Assembly (NCBI RefSeq): GCF_000026225.1
Contig: NC_011740.1
Location: 558,001 to 622,000, forward strand
Length of the DNA: 64,000 nt
Direction: 5' to 3'
Source of the DNA: Escherichia fergusonii ATCC 35469
GTDB lineage: Bacteria; Pseudomonadota; Gammaproteobacteria; Enterobacterales; Enterobacteriaceae
Part shown: positions 40,825 to 49,135 of the stretch, piece by piece
Numbering within the stretch: position 1 is the stretch's first letter
Layout: each line of letters opens with the position of its first letter
Notes under the pieces: generated by a model
Database searches by the model: none
What the model was told of the DNA's origin: nothing
What the model saw: the letters and a program-made list of their open reading frames with translations, nothing else
Position numbers and translations under genes: made by a program

Positions 40825-41755
40825 ATTAACCGGCTATGTATGGGATGGTTGCGCAGCGTCAGGCATGAAATTATCCAGCGTGGCAATTATGGCCCGCCTG
40901 GCTGATTTCAGTAATGACGAAGGTGTGTGCTGGCCATCAATTGAAACCATTGCCCGTCAGATTGGCGCGGGGATGAGTACCGTCAGAACGGCTATCGCAC
41001 GGCTGGAAGCAGAAGGCTGGTTAACGCGTAAGGCGCGTCGCCAGGGTAACCGCAATGCGTCGAATGTTTATCAGCTTAACGTTGCGAAGCTTCAGGCAGC
41101 GGCATTTTCTCAACTGTCAGATTCTGACCCGTCAAAATCTGACGCATCAAAATCTGACCCGTCAAAATTTGATGCGTCGAAATCTGGCAAAAAAGCGGGT
41201 TTTCACCCGTCAGAATCTGGCGGGGATCCGTCAGTAAAATCAAAACATGATCCGTCAGATAAAAAACCTTCTCGTCCGGACGCTTCGCAACCGGACACGC
41301 AGACGGCTGAACAGGATTTTTTAACTCGCCATCCTGATGCGGTTGTATTCAGCCCTAAAAAGCGCCAGTGGGGAACGCAGGATGATTTGACCTGTGCACA
41401 GTGGCTCTGGAAAAAAATCATTGCCCTGTACGAGCAGGCTGCCGAATGTGACGGCGAGGTGGTTCGTCCCAAAGAACCGAACTGGACAGCCTGGGCAAAC
41501 GAAATTCGCCTGATGTGTGTGCAGGATGGTCGTACTCACAAACAAATCTGCGAGATGTACAGCCGCGTCAGCCGCGATCCGTTCTGGTGCCGTAACGTGC
41601 TCAGCCCGTCGAAGCTGCGGGAAAAATGGGATGAGCTTTCCCTGCGCTTATCGCCGTCCGTAAGCACGTACACCGAAAAACGCGAAGACCCGTACTTCAA
41701 ATCCAGTTACGACAACGTGGACTACAGCCAGATCCCGGCAGGATTCAGGGGGTGA
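40814..41755 (+). CDS. Replication initiator-like protein (lambda O type)
   Basis: A 313-residue protein with an N-terminal winged helix (WPSIETIARQIGAGMSTVRT), a low-complexity middle of SDPSK/SDASK pentapeptides encoded by tandem 15-bp iterons, and a C-terminal helical region ending in QIPAGFRG. Position after the early regulators and the internal iterons match lambda O, whose gene contains the origin. No P-type helicase loader follows; a host or C-terminal function may recruit DnaB. Confidence 0.82.
   Translation: MSTKLTGYVWDGCAASGMKLSSVAIMARLADFSNDEGVCWPSIETIARQIGAGMSTVRTAIARLEAEGWLTRKARRQGNRNASNVYQLNVAKLQAAAFSQLSDSDPSKSDASKSDPSKFDASKSGKKAGFHPSESGGDPSVKSKHDPSDKKPSRPDASQPDTQTAEQDFLTRHPDAVVFSPKKRQWGTQDDLTCAQWLWKKIIALYEQAAECDGEVVRPKEPNWTAWANEIRLMCVQDGRTHKQICEMYSRVSRDPFWCRNVLSPSKLREKWDELSLRLSPSVSTYTEKREDPYFKSSYDNVDYSQIPAGFRG
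41126..41218 (+). repeat. 15-bp iterons, putative phage replication origin
   Basis: Four tandem copies of GACCCGTCAAAATCT or close variants fill 41126-41185. A fifth diverged copy, CACCCGTCAGAATCT, lies at 41204-41218 and a partial copy just upstream of 41126. They sit in phase inside the initiator gene, the arrangement of lambda ori within O. Confidence 0.7.
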
Positions 41756-41757
41756 TC

Positions 41758-42246
41758 ATGAGTCTGTTAAATGACGTTCAGAAATTCATTGAAGCCCATC
41801 CGGGGTGTACTTCCGGAGACATTGCGGATGCTTTTGCTGGTTACTCACGGCAGCGCGTTCTGCAGTCAGCAAGCAAGTTACGTCAGAGTGGGCGTGTGGC
41901 TCACCGTTGTGAAGGAGATACACGCAGACATTTCCCGCGCCTGACTGAGAGAGCGCAGGAGCCGAAACCACAACCAGTTCGTGAAACCAGACCTGTGCGT
42001 AATTTCTATGTCGGCACTAACGACCCCCGGGTGATTTTGTGCCTGACCCGCCAGGCTGAAGAACTGGAGTCCAGGGGCTTATTCCGTCGAGCCGCAACGG
42101 TGTGGATGGCGGCATTCCGTGAAAGCCACTCCCAGCCAGAACGAAACAATTTTCTGGCGCATCGTGAGCGGTGCTTACGGCAAAGCAGCAAGCGCTCTGC
42201 ATCGGGTGAAGAGTGGTATCTGTCAGGGAATTACGTGGGGGCTTAA
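41758..42246 (+). CDS. PerC-family regulator
   Basis: A 162-residue protein. The start ATG at 41758 follows GGGGGTGA; GTG 41752 is possible. The C-terminal half has the PerC-type pattern AEELESRGLFRRAATVWMAA. PerC and Pch homologues in pathogenic E. coli activate the LEE regulator ler, and many prophages carry relatives. The N-terminal half looks like a winged helix (SGDIADAFAGYSRQRVLQSA). The target is unknown. Confidence 0.75.
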   Translation: MSLLNDVQKFIEAHPGCTSGDIADAFAGYSRQRVLQSASKLRQSGRVAHRCEGDTRRHFPRLTERAQEPKPQPVRETRPVRNFYVGTNDPRVILCLTRQAEELESRGLFRRAATVWMAAFRESHSQPERNNFLAHRERCLRQSSKRSASGEEWYLSGNYVGA

Positions 42247-42899
42247 TGAGTAATAAATATTGCCAGGCGCTGGTGGAGCTGCGGAACAAACCAGGCCATG
42301 AACTGAAGGAAGTGGGCGATCAGTGGCGCACGCCGGACAACATTTTCTGGGGAATTAACACCCTGTTTGGCCCGTTTGTTCTGGATCTGTTCACTGATGG
42401 TGATAACGCCAAATGTGCCGCTTATTACACTGCGGAAGACAACGCGCTGGCGCATGACTGGTCAGAACGTCTTGCGGAGCTTAAAGGTGCTGCCTTTGGT
42501 AATCCCCCATACAGCCGCGCCAGTCAGCATGAGGGGCAATACATCACCGGCATGCGTTACATCATGAAACATGCCAGTGCCATGCGTGATAAGGGCGGGC
42601 GCTATGTTTTCCTGATCAAAGCTGCCACCAGCGAAGTGTGGTGGCCGGAAGGTGCGGACCATATTGCTTTTATTCGCGGGCGTATTGGTTTTGAACTGCC
42701 TGCCTGGTTTATCCCGAAGGACGAGAAGCAGGTGCCGACAGGAGCGTTCTTCGCTGGTGCTATTGCTGTTTTCGATAAGACCTGGAAGGGGCCGGCAATC
42801 AGCTACATCGGGCGCGATGAACTTGAGGCATGTGGTGAGGCGTTTCTGGCGCAGGTTCGCCAGCAGGCAGAAAAACTGGTCAGGGAGATGGCGGCATGA
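42246..42899 (+). CDS. Phage DNA N6-adenine methyltransferase
   Basis: A 217-residue protein with the catalytic motif NPPYS (about 85-89) and WRTPDNIFWGIN near the start, as in phage Dam-type methylases. The ATG at 42246 overlaps the upstream stop as TAATG. It may protect phage DNA from restriction or mark it for regulation. Confidence 0.9.
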   Translation: MSNKYCQALVELRNKPGHELKEVGDQWRTPDNIFWGINTLFGPFVLDLFTDGDNAKCAAYYTAEDNALAHDWSERLAELKGAAFGNPPYSRASQHEGQYITGMRYIMKHASAMRDKGGRYVFLIKAATSEVWWPEGADHIAFIRGRIGFELPAWFIPKDEKQVPTGAFFAGAIAVFDKTWKGPAISYIGRDELEACGEAFLAQVRQQAEKLVREMAA

Positions 42900-43222
42900 C
42901 GACGTTAACTCAATGCCAGCAGCAGGTGCTGGATATGCTGATTTCTTACCAGAAAGAACGTGGCTTCCCGCCAACCAATCAGGAGGTGGCAACCATGCTG
43001 GGATACCGTTCGGTGAATGCAGCGGTGGAGCATCTTCGCGCACTGGAGAAAAAAGGCGTCATCACAATAAAGCGTGGCGTGGCCCGGGGGATAACGCTTC
43101 ATACCGCAGTGAAGGACGACGACAGCGAGGCGGTCGGGATTATCCGCGCACTGCTTGCCGGTGAGGAATACGCCAGGCTGCGTGCAACTCACTGGTTACA
43201 TGAAAGGGGCTTGAAAGTATGA
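42896..43222 (+). CDS. LexA DNA-binding-domain protein
   Basis: A 108-residue protein whose first 65 residues match the LexA winged helix (LDMLISYQKERGFPPTNQEV). It lacks the S24 peptidase domain, so it is not a full LexA. It overlaps neighbours by 4 bp each side. It probably binds SOS-box-like sites or regulates the early operon. Confidence 0.85.
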   Translation: MTTLTQCQQQVLDMLISYQKERGFPPTNQEVATMLGYRSVNAAVEHLRALEKKGVITIKRGVARGITLHTAVKDDDSEAVGIIRALLAGEEYARLRATHWLHERGLKV

Positions 43223-43608
43223 AGCTTATCCTGCCTTTCCCGCCCAGCGTGAACACGTACTGGCGACACCCTAACAAAGGGGCGTTTGCAGGTAAGAGCC
43301 TGATAAGCGCGGCGGGGCGAAAATTCCAGAGCGCGGCGTGCGCTGCAATAGTTGAGCAGTTACGTCGTCTGCCGAAACCAACGTCGGCACCTGCTTCAGT
43401 GGAGATCGTGTTGTTTCCTCCTGATAACCGGATCCGCGATCTGGACAACTATAACAAGGCGCTGTTTGACGCCCTGACCCACGCGGGTGTGTGGGAAGAC
43501 GACAGTCAGGTGAAAAGAATGCTGGTGGAGTGGGGACCGGTTATCCCGGAAGGGAAGGTCGAGATCACTATCAGTAAGTACGAGAAAACGGCGGGTGCAG
43601 CCGCCTGA
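43219..43608 (+). CDS. RusA-type Holliday junction resolvase
   Basis: A 129-residue homodimeric nuclease family member with FPPSVNTYWRH near the start and the acidic catalytic residues in RIRDLDNYNKALFDAL and WEDDSQV. It resolves Holliday junctions in phage recombination; the K-12 homologue is in DLP12. Confidence 0.93.
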   Translation: MKLILPFPPSVNTYWRHPNKGAFAGKSLISAAGRKFQSAACAAIVEQLRRLPKPTSAPASVEIVLFPPDNRIRDLDNYNKALFDALTHAGVWEDDSQVKRMLVEWGPVIPEGKVEITISKYEKTAGAAA

Positions 43609-43627
43609 TTAAGAGGAGAAACGAAGT

Positions 43628-44425
43628 ATGAATAATCTGATGGTTATTGATGGTATTGAAGTTCGTCGTGATGCTTATGGGCGTTACAGCCTGAACGATC
43701 TGCACAGGGCTGCTGGTTCTCTGGATAAGCATAAGCCTGCATTCTGGCTCCGCAATGAGCAAACTGAGCGTTTAATAAGCGAGTTGCAGATTTGCAACTC
43801 GGTCAATATAGAGCCAGTTAACGTTATTCGTGGCGGAAATAACCAGGGGACGTATGTCTGCAAAGAACTGGTGTATGCCTATGCAATGTGGATCAGCCCG
43901 TCATTCCATCTGAAGGTGATCCGTACTTTCGACATGGTAACCAGCGCACCGGAAAAATTATCCGGACAGGCTGCTGACAAGATGCAGGCTGGTGTGATTC
44001 TGCTGGACTTTATGCGCCGGGAATTAAACCTGTCTAACTCTTCAGTGCTTGGTGCCTGCCAGAAACTCCAGGAGGCTGTTGGCTTACCGAATCTGGCACC
44101 GCGCTATGCCATTGATGCTCCTGCTGATGCACACGATGGCTCAAGTCGCCCCACGCTGTCGCTGAGTGCACTGCTGAGGCAGTATGGTATCCGCCTGACG
44201 GCTAATCAGGCATATCACCAGATGGTGAAGCTGGGGATCGTTGAACAACGCGAACGATACAGCCGTACCGCGATTAACAACATCAAAAAATTCTGGTCGC
44301 TGACGGCGAAAGGCTGCATGTTCGGCAAGAACATCACCAGTCCTGCAAATCCGCGCGAGACGCAGCCGCATTTCTTCGAATCCCGATTCCCTGAGCTGTT
44401 AAAGCTGCTCGATACCGTTCATTGA
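43628..44425 (+). CDS. KilA-N domain protein (antirepressor-like)
   Basis: A 265-residue protein. An N-terminal KilA-N domain (SLNDLHRAAG, then CKELVYAYAMWISPSFHLKV) is followed by a C-terminal region of about 110 residues rich in helical segments, like phage antirepressor C-termini. Such proteins bind DNA and can oppose repressors. The ATG follows AAGAGGAGAAACGA. Confidence 0.85.
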   Translation: MNNLMVIDGIEVRRDAYGRYSLNDLHRAAGSLDKHKPAFWLRNEQTERLISELQICNSVNIEPVNVIRGGNNQGTYVCKELVYAYAMWISPSFHLKVIRTFDMVTSAPEKLSGQAADKMQAGVILLDFMRRELNLSNSSVLGACQKLQEAVGLPNLAPRYAIDAPADAHDGSSRPTLSLSALLRQYGIRLTANQAYHQMVKLGIVEQRERYSRTAINNIKKFWSLTAKGCMFGKNITSPANPRETQPHFFESRFPELLKLLDTVH

Positions 44426-44432
44426 GGTGACC

Positions 44433-45422
44433 GTGAGAGCACTACTGACCCCTGAAATTGCCCCGCGTATGGGGATCGTATTGTTCAGGCCAGGTTCAGA
44501 GCTGATGCCCCTGTTTATGCAGGGGCGTGTCCTGCTGGAGCCTGAGCCGGAACGTTATTCATCTTTCGCCAGTGGTGCCGTTCCGGCGGCATCACAACCG
44601 CTGGCGGATGATCCTGCCGTTCGGGCCGTGTTCCGCAATGAGGCAGTGATCCGTCGTGCTGGTGGTGTGGAATGTCTTGAAAGCTGGTTACTTCGTGAAA
44701 AGGGCTGTCAGTGGCCTCATTCCGACTGGCACAGCGAGAACATGACCACAATGCGGCACGCTCCGGGAGCAATTCGTCTGTGCTGGCACTGCGATAACCA
44801 GCTGCGTGACCAGTTCACGGAACGGCTGGAATCAATGGCAACGGATAACTGTGCCCGCTGGGTGTTGTCTGTCGTGCGTCGGGATCTCGGTTTTGATGAC
44901 AGTCACGTTGTGACAATGCCGGAACTGTGCTGGTGGCTGGTTCGTAATGATTTGGCGGATGCCTTACCGGAAAGTGCAGCCCGTAAGGCACTGAGATTAC
45001 CGAAGCCTGTTGTGCCATCTGTCACCCGGGAAAGTGACCTTGTGCCTTCGGTTCCTGCCACCAGCATCATCCAGGATAAAGCGAAAAAGGTGCTGGCGCT
45101 GAAAGTGGATCCGGAGTCGCCGGAGTCTTTTATGTTACGCCCCAAACGTCGCCGCTGGGTTAATGAAAAGTACACGCGCTGGGTTAAGACGCAGCCGTGC
45201 GCATGTTGTGGAAAGCCAGCTGATGATCCCCACCACCTGATAGGCCACGGTCAGGGTGGAATGGGTACAAAAGCGCATGATCTCTTTGTGTTGCCTTTGT
45301 GCAGAAAGCATCACGACGAGCTGCATGCAGATACCGTGGCATTTGAAGAGAAGTATGGCTCCCAACTGGAGCTGATATTTCGTTTTATCGATCGTGCGCT
45401 GGCAACTGGCGTGCTGGCCTGA
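44433..45422 (+). CDS. DUF968 (YdfU-like) putative HNH protein
   Basis: A 329-residue protein with start GTG 44433 (RALLTPEIAPRMG follows), GAGG 5 bp upstream. The C-terminal zinc/HNH-like module CACCGKPADDPHHLIGHGQG ... CRKHHDELH is typical of DUF968. It is common just before Q in lambdoid phages. A nuclease role is probable but not shown. Confidence 0.85.
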   Translation: MRALLTPEIAPRMGIVLFRPGSELMPLFMQGRVLLEPEPERYSSFASGAVPAASQPLADDPAVRAVFRNEAVIRRAGGVECLESWLLREKGCQWPHSDWHSENMTTMRHAPGAIRLCWHCDNQLRDQFTERLESMATDNCARWVLSVVRRDLGFDDSHVVTMPELCWWLVRNDLADALPESAARKALRLPKPVVPSVTRESDLVPSVPATSIIQDKAKKVLALKVDPESPESFMLRPKRRRWVNEKYTRWVKTQPCACCGKPADDPHHLIGHGQGGMGTKAHDLFVLPLCRKHHDELHADTVAFEEKYGSQLELIFRFIDRALATGVLA

Positions 45423-45439
45423 TTTTGTGGAGAAAGTTG

Positions 45440-45802
45440 ATGCGTGATATTCAGATGGTTCTGGATCGTTGGGGAGCATGGGCGGCGAGTGATAGTTCTG
45501 GAGTAGACTATTCTCCTATAGCTGCTGGGTTTAAAGGGCTTCTTCCCTATACAAGCAAAACACGTCAGGCTTGTTCAGATAGTGATGCATTAATTATTGA
45601 AGGTTGTCTTGCTCTTCTTAAGAAGAGAAAACCGTATGAGCACTCTCTGATTGTGGCTCATTACCTGTATGGCATCTCGAAAAGGAAGATAGCAAAAGCA
45701 TACAAAAAAGATGAGAAATTGATACGTATAGAGATACAGTTGGCTGAAGGGTTTATAGATGGTTGTCTCTCGATGCTGGATATTCGTTTAGAAATGGAGT
45801 AA
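45440..45802 (+). CDS. Antitermination protein Q-like
   Basis: A 120-residue protein beginning MRDIQMVLDRWGAWAASDSS, with C-terminal helix-turn-helix (SKRKIAKAYKKDEKLIRIEI), like YbcQ of DLP12. It is expected to modify RNA polymerase at the late promoter so that lysis and morphogenesis genes are transcribed. The ATG at 45440 has GGAGAAAG upstream. Confidence 0.9.
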   Translation: MRDIQMVLDRWGAWAASDSSGVDYSPIAAGFKGLLPYTSKTRQACSDSDALIIEGCLALLKKRKPYEHSLIVAHYLYGISKRKIAKAYKKDEKLIRIEIQLAEGFIDGCLSMLDIRLEME

Positions 45803-45852
45803 TAAAATTAAGGCAGCAACATAGAGTTTAACTTTGTTGCTGCGTAACAGAT

Positions 45853-46599
45853 TTAATCTGGCATTATGGTAGATAATTGTGGGCTAGGTTTAACCCCGTA
45901 GGTTTCTGATATTCTTTTAACGTTGATACCTACGATTTTTCTGACAGCTCCCAACGAAAATTCTAACTCTTTAATCCCTGCGTCTTTAGAAGTGTTGTTC
46001 ATATAATAACGGCATGCTTCTCGAATTGACTTGCAAACGATAAATAGAGGTGATTCATCTGGGATTTGAGAAAGCAAAGAGGTCAAACATGTTCTTAACT
46101 CTTTGAGTGATTCGGCAACAAAACAGGGGTTTTCAAGATGATATTCTACGAACAAAGCCCCTTTATCATCCAATTCATTTATAATCTTTTTTGCCAGATT
46201 TCTTTCATCATGCTGTTGAATATATTTCAAAGCATCGAAGGTAATATTAATCGAACCTTCAAGACAGGAGCTTATAAGGCTTTCATGATCTTTTTTCCAT
46301 TTTCTTAATACAGGTGCCGGATAGTCTAGCCCCTGATTCTTATCTATTAATACAGAACAAGTAGCACACAGCCATATGCCATTGTTAATTGACTTCCTTT
46401 CTGTTTCTGATTGTGACATGTCATAGCGTGGGCCATCAGGAGATGCTGCACATATGTGAGCAGCAACTCCTGTCTTGATTGATTTATTGCCATCAATTGA
46501 TGGGCCAATGGTCAATCTGGGGCATGAAGGGTTTGAACAAATGAATGCTGCCCGCTCTGCTAATTTTTTTATAGTGTCTTTAGAAAAATTATGTCGCAT
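45853..46599 (-). CDS. HNH-type nuclease-like moron between Q and holin
   Basis: A 248-residue AT-rich gene oriented against the late operon. The N-terminal 110 residues form a zinc-finger HNH-like module: CSNPSCPRL, then GVAAHICAASPDGPRYD, SINNGIWLCATC and LRKWKKDHE. Modules of this type occur as N-terminal domains of predicted anti-phage proteins. The C-terminal 130 residues are helical and unrecognised. The interval between Q and the lysis genes is where stx and other cargo sit in related phages. A defence role is inferred. Confidence 0.82.
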   Translation of the reverse strand: MRHNFSKDTIKKLAERAAFICSNPSCPRLTIGPSIDGNKSIKTGVAAHICAASPDGPRYDMSQSETERKSINNGIWLCATCSVLIDKNQGLDYPAPVLRKWKKDHESLISSCLEGSINITFDALKYIQQHDERNLAKKIINELDDKGALFVEYHLENPCFVAESLKELRTCLTSLLSQIPDESPLFIVCKSIREACRYYMNNTSKDAGIKELEFSLGAVRKIVGINVKRISETYGVKPSPQLSTIMPD

Positions 46600-46692
46600 G
46601 TAGTGAACCCAATATATGAGAAAAATATTACTAACGCGGTCCGCATTTTATCATGTAATGTGTTAAGAGTGGTTACTTCGCCACACAGCTTA

Positions 46693-46712
46693 AACCCGCC
46701 GTCGAGCGGGTT
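46693..46712 (+). terminator. Terminator in the late leader (tR'-like)
   Basis: AACCCGC pairs with GCGGGTT, followed by TTGTC. It lies between Q and the holin, where lambdoid phages have the terminator overcome by Q. Confidence 0.65.
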
Positions 46713-46865
46713 TTGTCGTTTCTGGGGCTGGGGATTCGTTGGTCCTTGCCTATTCCGCAGTTATCCATTGGTTCGGCTTCTTTGACGTTTCCGCTTCTGA
46801 TTTGCGGTACATGATGTTCCCTCAATTTGCACCTGCTGTATCAGCGAGGTGAGAGATAACTACAA

Positions 46866-47192
46866 ATGCCTCATAACCCAAATACCTGGTTGGAGTTGGT
46901 CCAGAGCTGGTGGCGTGGAGACACACCGCTGGGCGCAGTGATTATGTCGATTGTTATGGCTGGCTTGCGCATTGCATATTTTGGCGGTGGTGGGGGCTGG
47001 AAACGAAAAACGCTCGAGATTTTGCTCTGTGGTGCTCTGACGCTGACTTTTGCATCCGCTCTTGAGTATGTCGGATGGCCTAAATCTCTTTCTGTTGCCA
47101 TTGGTGGTGGCGTTGGGTTGATCGGTGTCGATGCTATTCGTGGGGCTGCAATGAGAGTAATCGGTAATAAGTTTGGTGGTTCTAAGGAGTAA
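46866..47192 (+). CDS. Phage holin
   Basis: A 108-residue protein with about three hydrophobic segments (GAVIMSIVMAGLRIAYF, LLCGALTLTFASALEY, LSVAIGGGVGLIGVDAI) and a basic C-terminus, resembling phage class I/III holins. It precedes the endolysin by 3 bp and times lysis by opening the inner membrane. Confidence 0.88.
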   Translation: MPHNPNTWLELVQSWWRGDTPLGAVIMSIVMAGLRIAYFGGGGGWKRKTLEILLCGALTLTFASALEYVGWPKSLSVAIGGGVGLIGVDAIRGAAMRVIGNKFGGSKE

Positions 47193-47195
47193 TTT

Positions 47196-47672
47196 ATGCA
47201 GGTGCTAAATCCCCAGCGTAAAGCTTTCCTTGATATGGTGGCTTGGTCAGAAGGAACGGATAACGGGCGACAAGCGACACGTAATCACGGTTATGATGTT
47301 ATTGTTGGCGGCGAACTGTTTACTGATTACTCTGATCACCCTCGCAAACTTGTCACGTTAAACCCCAAACTCAAATCAACAGCCGCCGGACGTTATCAGC
47401 TTCTTTCACGCTGGTGGGATGCTTACCGTAAACAGCTTGGTTTGAAAGACTTCTCCCCCAAAAGCCAGGACGCAGTGGCATTGCAGCAGATTAAAGAGCG
47501 TGGCGCTTTACCGATGATTGATCGCGGTGATATCCGTCAGGCTATCGATCGTTGCAGCAATATCTGGGCGTCGTTACCTGGTGCAGGTTACGGTCAGTAT
47601 GAACATAAAATCGGTGACCTGATTTCCCGGTTTAAAGAGGCTGGTGGGGTGGTAAATGAAGTTGAGCTATAA
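47196..47672 (+). CDS. Endolysin, lambda R-type transglycosylase
   Basis: A 158-residue protein very close to lambda gpR: NPQRKAFLDMVAWSEGTDNG with the catalytic Glu, YDVIVGGELFTDYSDHP and AAGRYQLLSRWWDAY. It cleaves peptidoglycan by lytic transglycosylation after holin opening. It overlaps the spanin gene by 17 bp. Confidence 0.96.
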   Translation: MQVLNPQRKAFLDMVAWSEGTDNGRQATRNHGYDVIVGGELFTDYSDHPRKLVTLNPKLKSTAAGRYQLLSRWWDAYRKQLGLKDFSPKSQDAVALQQIKERGALPMIDRGDIRQAIDRCSNIWASLPGAGYGQYEHKIGDLISRFKEAGGVVNEVEL

Positions 47673-48048
47673 GCTGGTTATCGCTGCATTCTTCTTTACT
47701 GTCATCGGTTCTTTCATCTGGTCTGCCAACCACTACTACAGCAAATATCAGCACGAAAAGAAACGTGCTGATGAGGCTGTACAAAATGTTGAATCTGCAA
47801 CAGCCATTACCCGTAACGTCCTGCAATCACTGCAAATCGTCAATACAGTTATAGAGGTTAACCAGCATGCAAAACAGCAGATCGCACTGGAGTCACAGAG
47901 AACCCAGGAAGATATCAAAGTGGCTGTTGCGGATGATGATTGTGCTTCACGTCCTGTGCCTGCTGCCGCTGCTGACCGGTTGCGGAAATTCGCGAACGGT
48001 TTACGTGAGCGCTCCGGTGGCACCACTGCCAGCCAGCCTGACTTCTGA
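47656..48048 (+). CDS. Inner-membrane spanin (Rz-like)
   Basis: A 130-residue protein with an N-terminal membrane anchor (YKLVIAAFFFTVIGSFIW) and a periplasmic coiled coil, the i-spanin pattern. It bridges to the o-spanin to fuse the membranes at the last step of lysis. The o-spanin is encoded in another frame at its 3' end. Confidence 0.9.
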   Translation: MKLSYKLVIAAFFFTVIGSFIWSANHYYSKYQHEKKRADEAVQNVESATAITRNVLQSLQIVNTVIEVNQHAKQQIALESQRTQEDIKVAVADDDCASRPVPAAAADRLRKFANGLRERSGGTTASQPDF

Positions 48049-48205
48049 TACTCCTGTACCGTTTATACCCAATCCGCTGACGTATGGTACCAGTCTGGAG
48101 TTGAATGTTGCTCTATTGTCAGCCTTGGGACAATGTAATTTTGATAAAACTGGAATCAGAAAGATTGAATCACGGCGCGCTATTTTGCATTCGAAAGACA
48201 AATAG
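47933..48205 (+). CDS. Outer-membrane spanin lipoprotein (Rz1/LysC-like)
   Basis: An about 90-residue lipoprotein starting near MMIVLHVLCLLPL with lipobox LLTGC, then a Pro-rich segment (SAPVAPLPASLTSDTPVPF). It overlaps the spanin gene out of frame, as Rz1 in Rz. The C-terminal extension (LELNVALLSALGQCNFDK) resembles P2 LysC-type o-spanins. The exact start among two adjacent ATGs is uncertain. Confidence 0.85.
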   Translation: MMIVLHVLCLLPLLTGCGNSRTVYVSAPVAPLPASLTSDTPVPFIPNPLTYGTSLELNVALLSALGQCNFDKTGIRKIESRRAILHSKDK

Positions 48206-48573
48206 CTCGAGTTATATTTTTCATTATCAGTGCGAATGCGCCTAATAAAGCTGTGTATTATGATAATTTTATAAAACTTATGGGCTTAAATTCAGACGCC
48301 AGCGTTTTTATAGTGTAATGTAGCAGCTTACATAAAATATGCATCGTGATTAACTATTAGTCCAACCTTTTGGACCAATATGAAAGTGGAAGTTTGTACA
48401 AATCGTTTGTAGATGATTAAACATGTGTCTAGTAGAGCTAGTCATGAACAGGTTTATTACGTATCATTTTGTTTAGATTATCGAGAGTACAACTAGTAGA
48501 GCAGCTAATCTTTAGATAGTGCCAGTGATGTTCACTTACGATAAACTAACCTTTTCATTCAGTGGAGGTTATG
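48206..48573. other. AT-rich non-coding gap after the lysis genes
   Basis: About 365 bp with no open frame of note. It contains imperfect direct repeats around CTAGTAGAGC (near 48430 and 48492). It separates lysis from packaging genes and probably contains the promoter of the 48574 gene. Nothing else is recognised. Confidence 0.5.
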
Positions 48574-49008
48574 ATGTGGCATACATTACTTAACTGGCCT
48601 TGGGGAACTGTGTGGTCAGCTGTATCGGCTTTAGGTTCAATTGTAACTGTTACATTAGGTTTTTGGGCAATGAATGTTTGGCGGCGACAGGAGGCTCTGA
48701 AGGCCAAAATGGCTCTGAAAATGGCAGTGGCTGATTATTCAAATGCATTATCACAGCTACCTTTATCTCTTAGTCGTAATGTTCGTATTGAAAAAAGGGC
48801 CGAGCTACGAGAGTTAAGCCATAAATTAAATGCTATTAATAATGCTTTTTTGATATGCGAACATATGTTGGAAAAATACCCACGTGTAAACAGCGGTTGT
48901 CGTTCTTTATCTGTTGCCCACAAAGAATATATTAGAATGAGAGATAATAGTATTCAGGCGAAATATATTTGTCAGAATATTCTTTCAGAACAGTTTGTAT
49001 TCAAATGA
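48574..49008 (+). CDS. Small membrane-anchored protein (unknown)
   Basis: A 144-residue protein. I chose ATG 48574, with GTGGAGG 5 bp upstream. One N-terminal membrane helix (WSAVSALGSIVTVTLGFWAM) is followed by a helical cytoplasmic tail. It is AT-rich, surrounded by non-coding sequence and lies between lysis and packaging genes, so it may be lysogenic cargo. No family recognised. Confidence 0.65.
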   Translation: MWHTLLNWPWGTVWSAVSALGSIVTVTLGFWAMNVWRRQEALKAKMALKMAVADYSNALSQLPLSLSRNVRIEKRAELRELSHKLNAINNAFLICEHMLEKYPRVNSGCRSLSVAHKEYIRMRDNSIQAKYICQNILSEQFVFK

Positions 49009-49135
49009 AAATGAACGATTGGCATTTACTTGCCGTTTATTCATTGGATTGAAAAGTCTATTTAGCAAACCGTGTTAAAGCGGTTTCTGATTGCAGTTAT
49101 GGTTAGATATTTAACGAAAACTACAGGGATAATAG

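Noticed and set aside
41126..41218. Short direct repeats considered as a CRISPR array
   Set aside because: Units are 15 bp with no spacers, in phase with an open frame inside a replication gene; no cas genes are near.
42896..43222. Full LexA repressor
   Set aside because: Only the DNA-binding domain is present; the S24 peptidase with Ser-Lys pair is missing.
45803..46865. Shiga toxin or phage tRNA genes between Q and the holin
   Set aside because: The interval holds only the leftward HNH gene, a terminator and leader sequence; no toxin subunit or tRNA fold seen.
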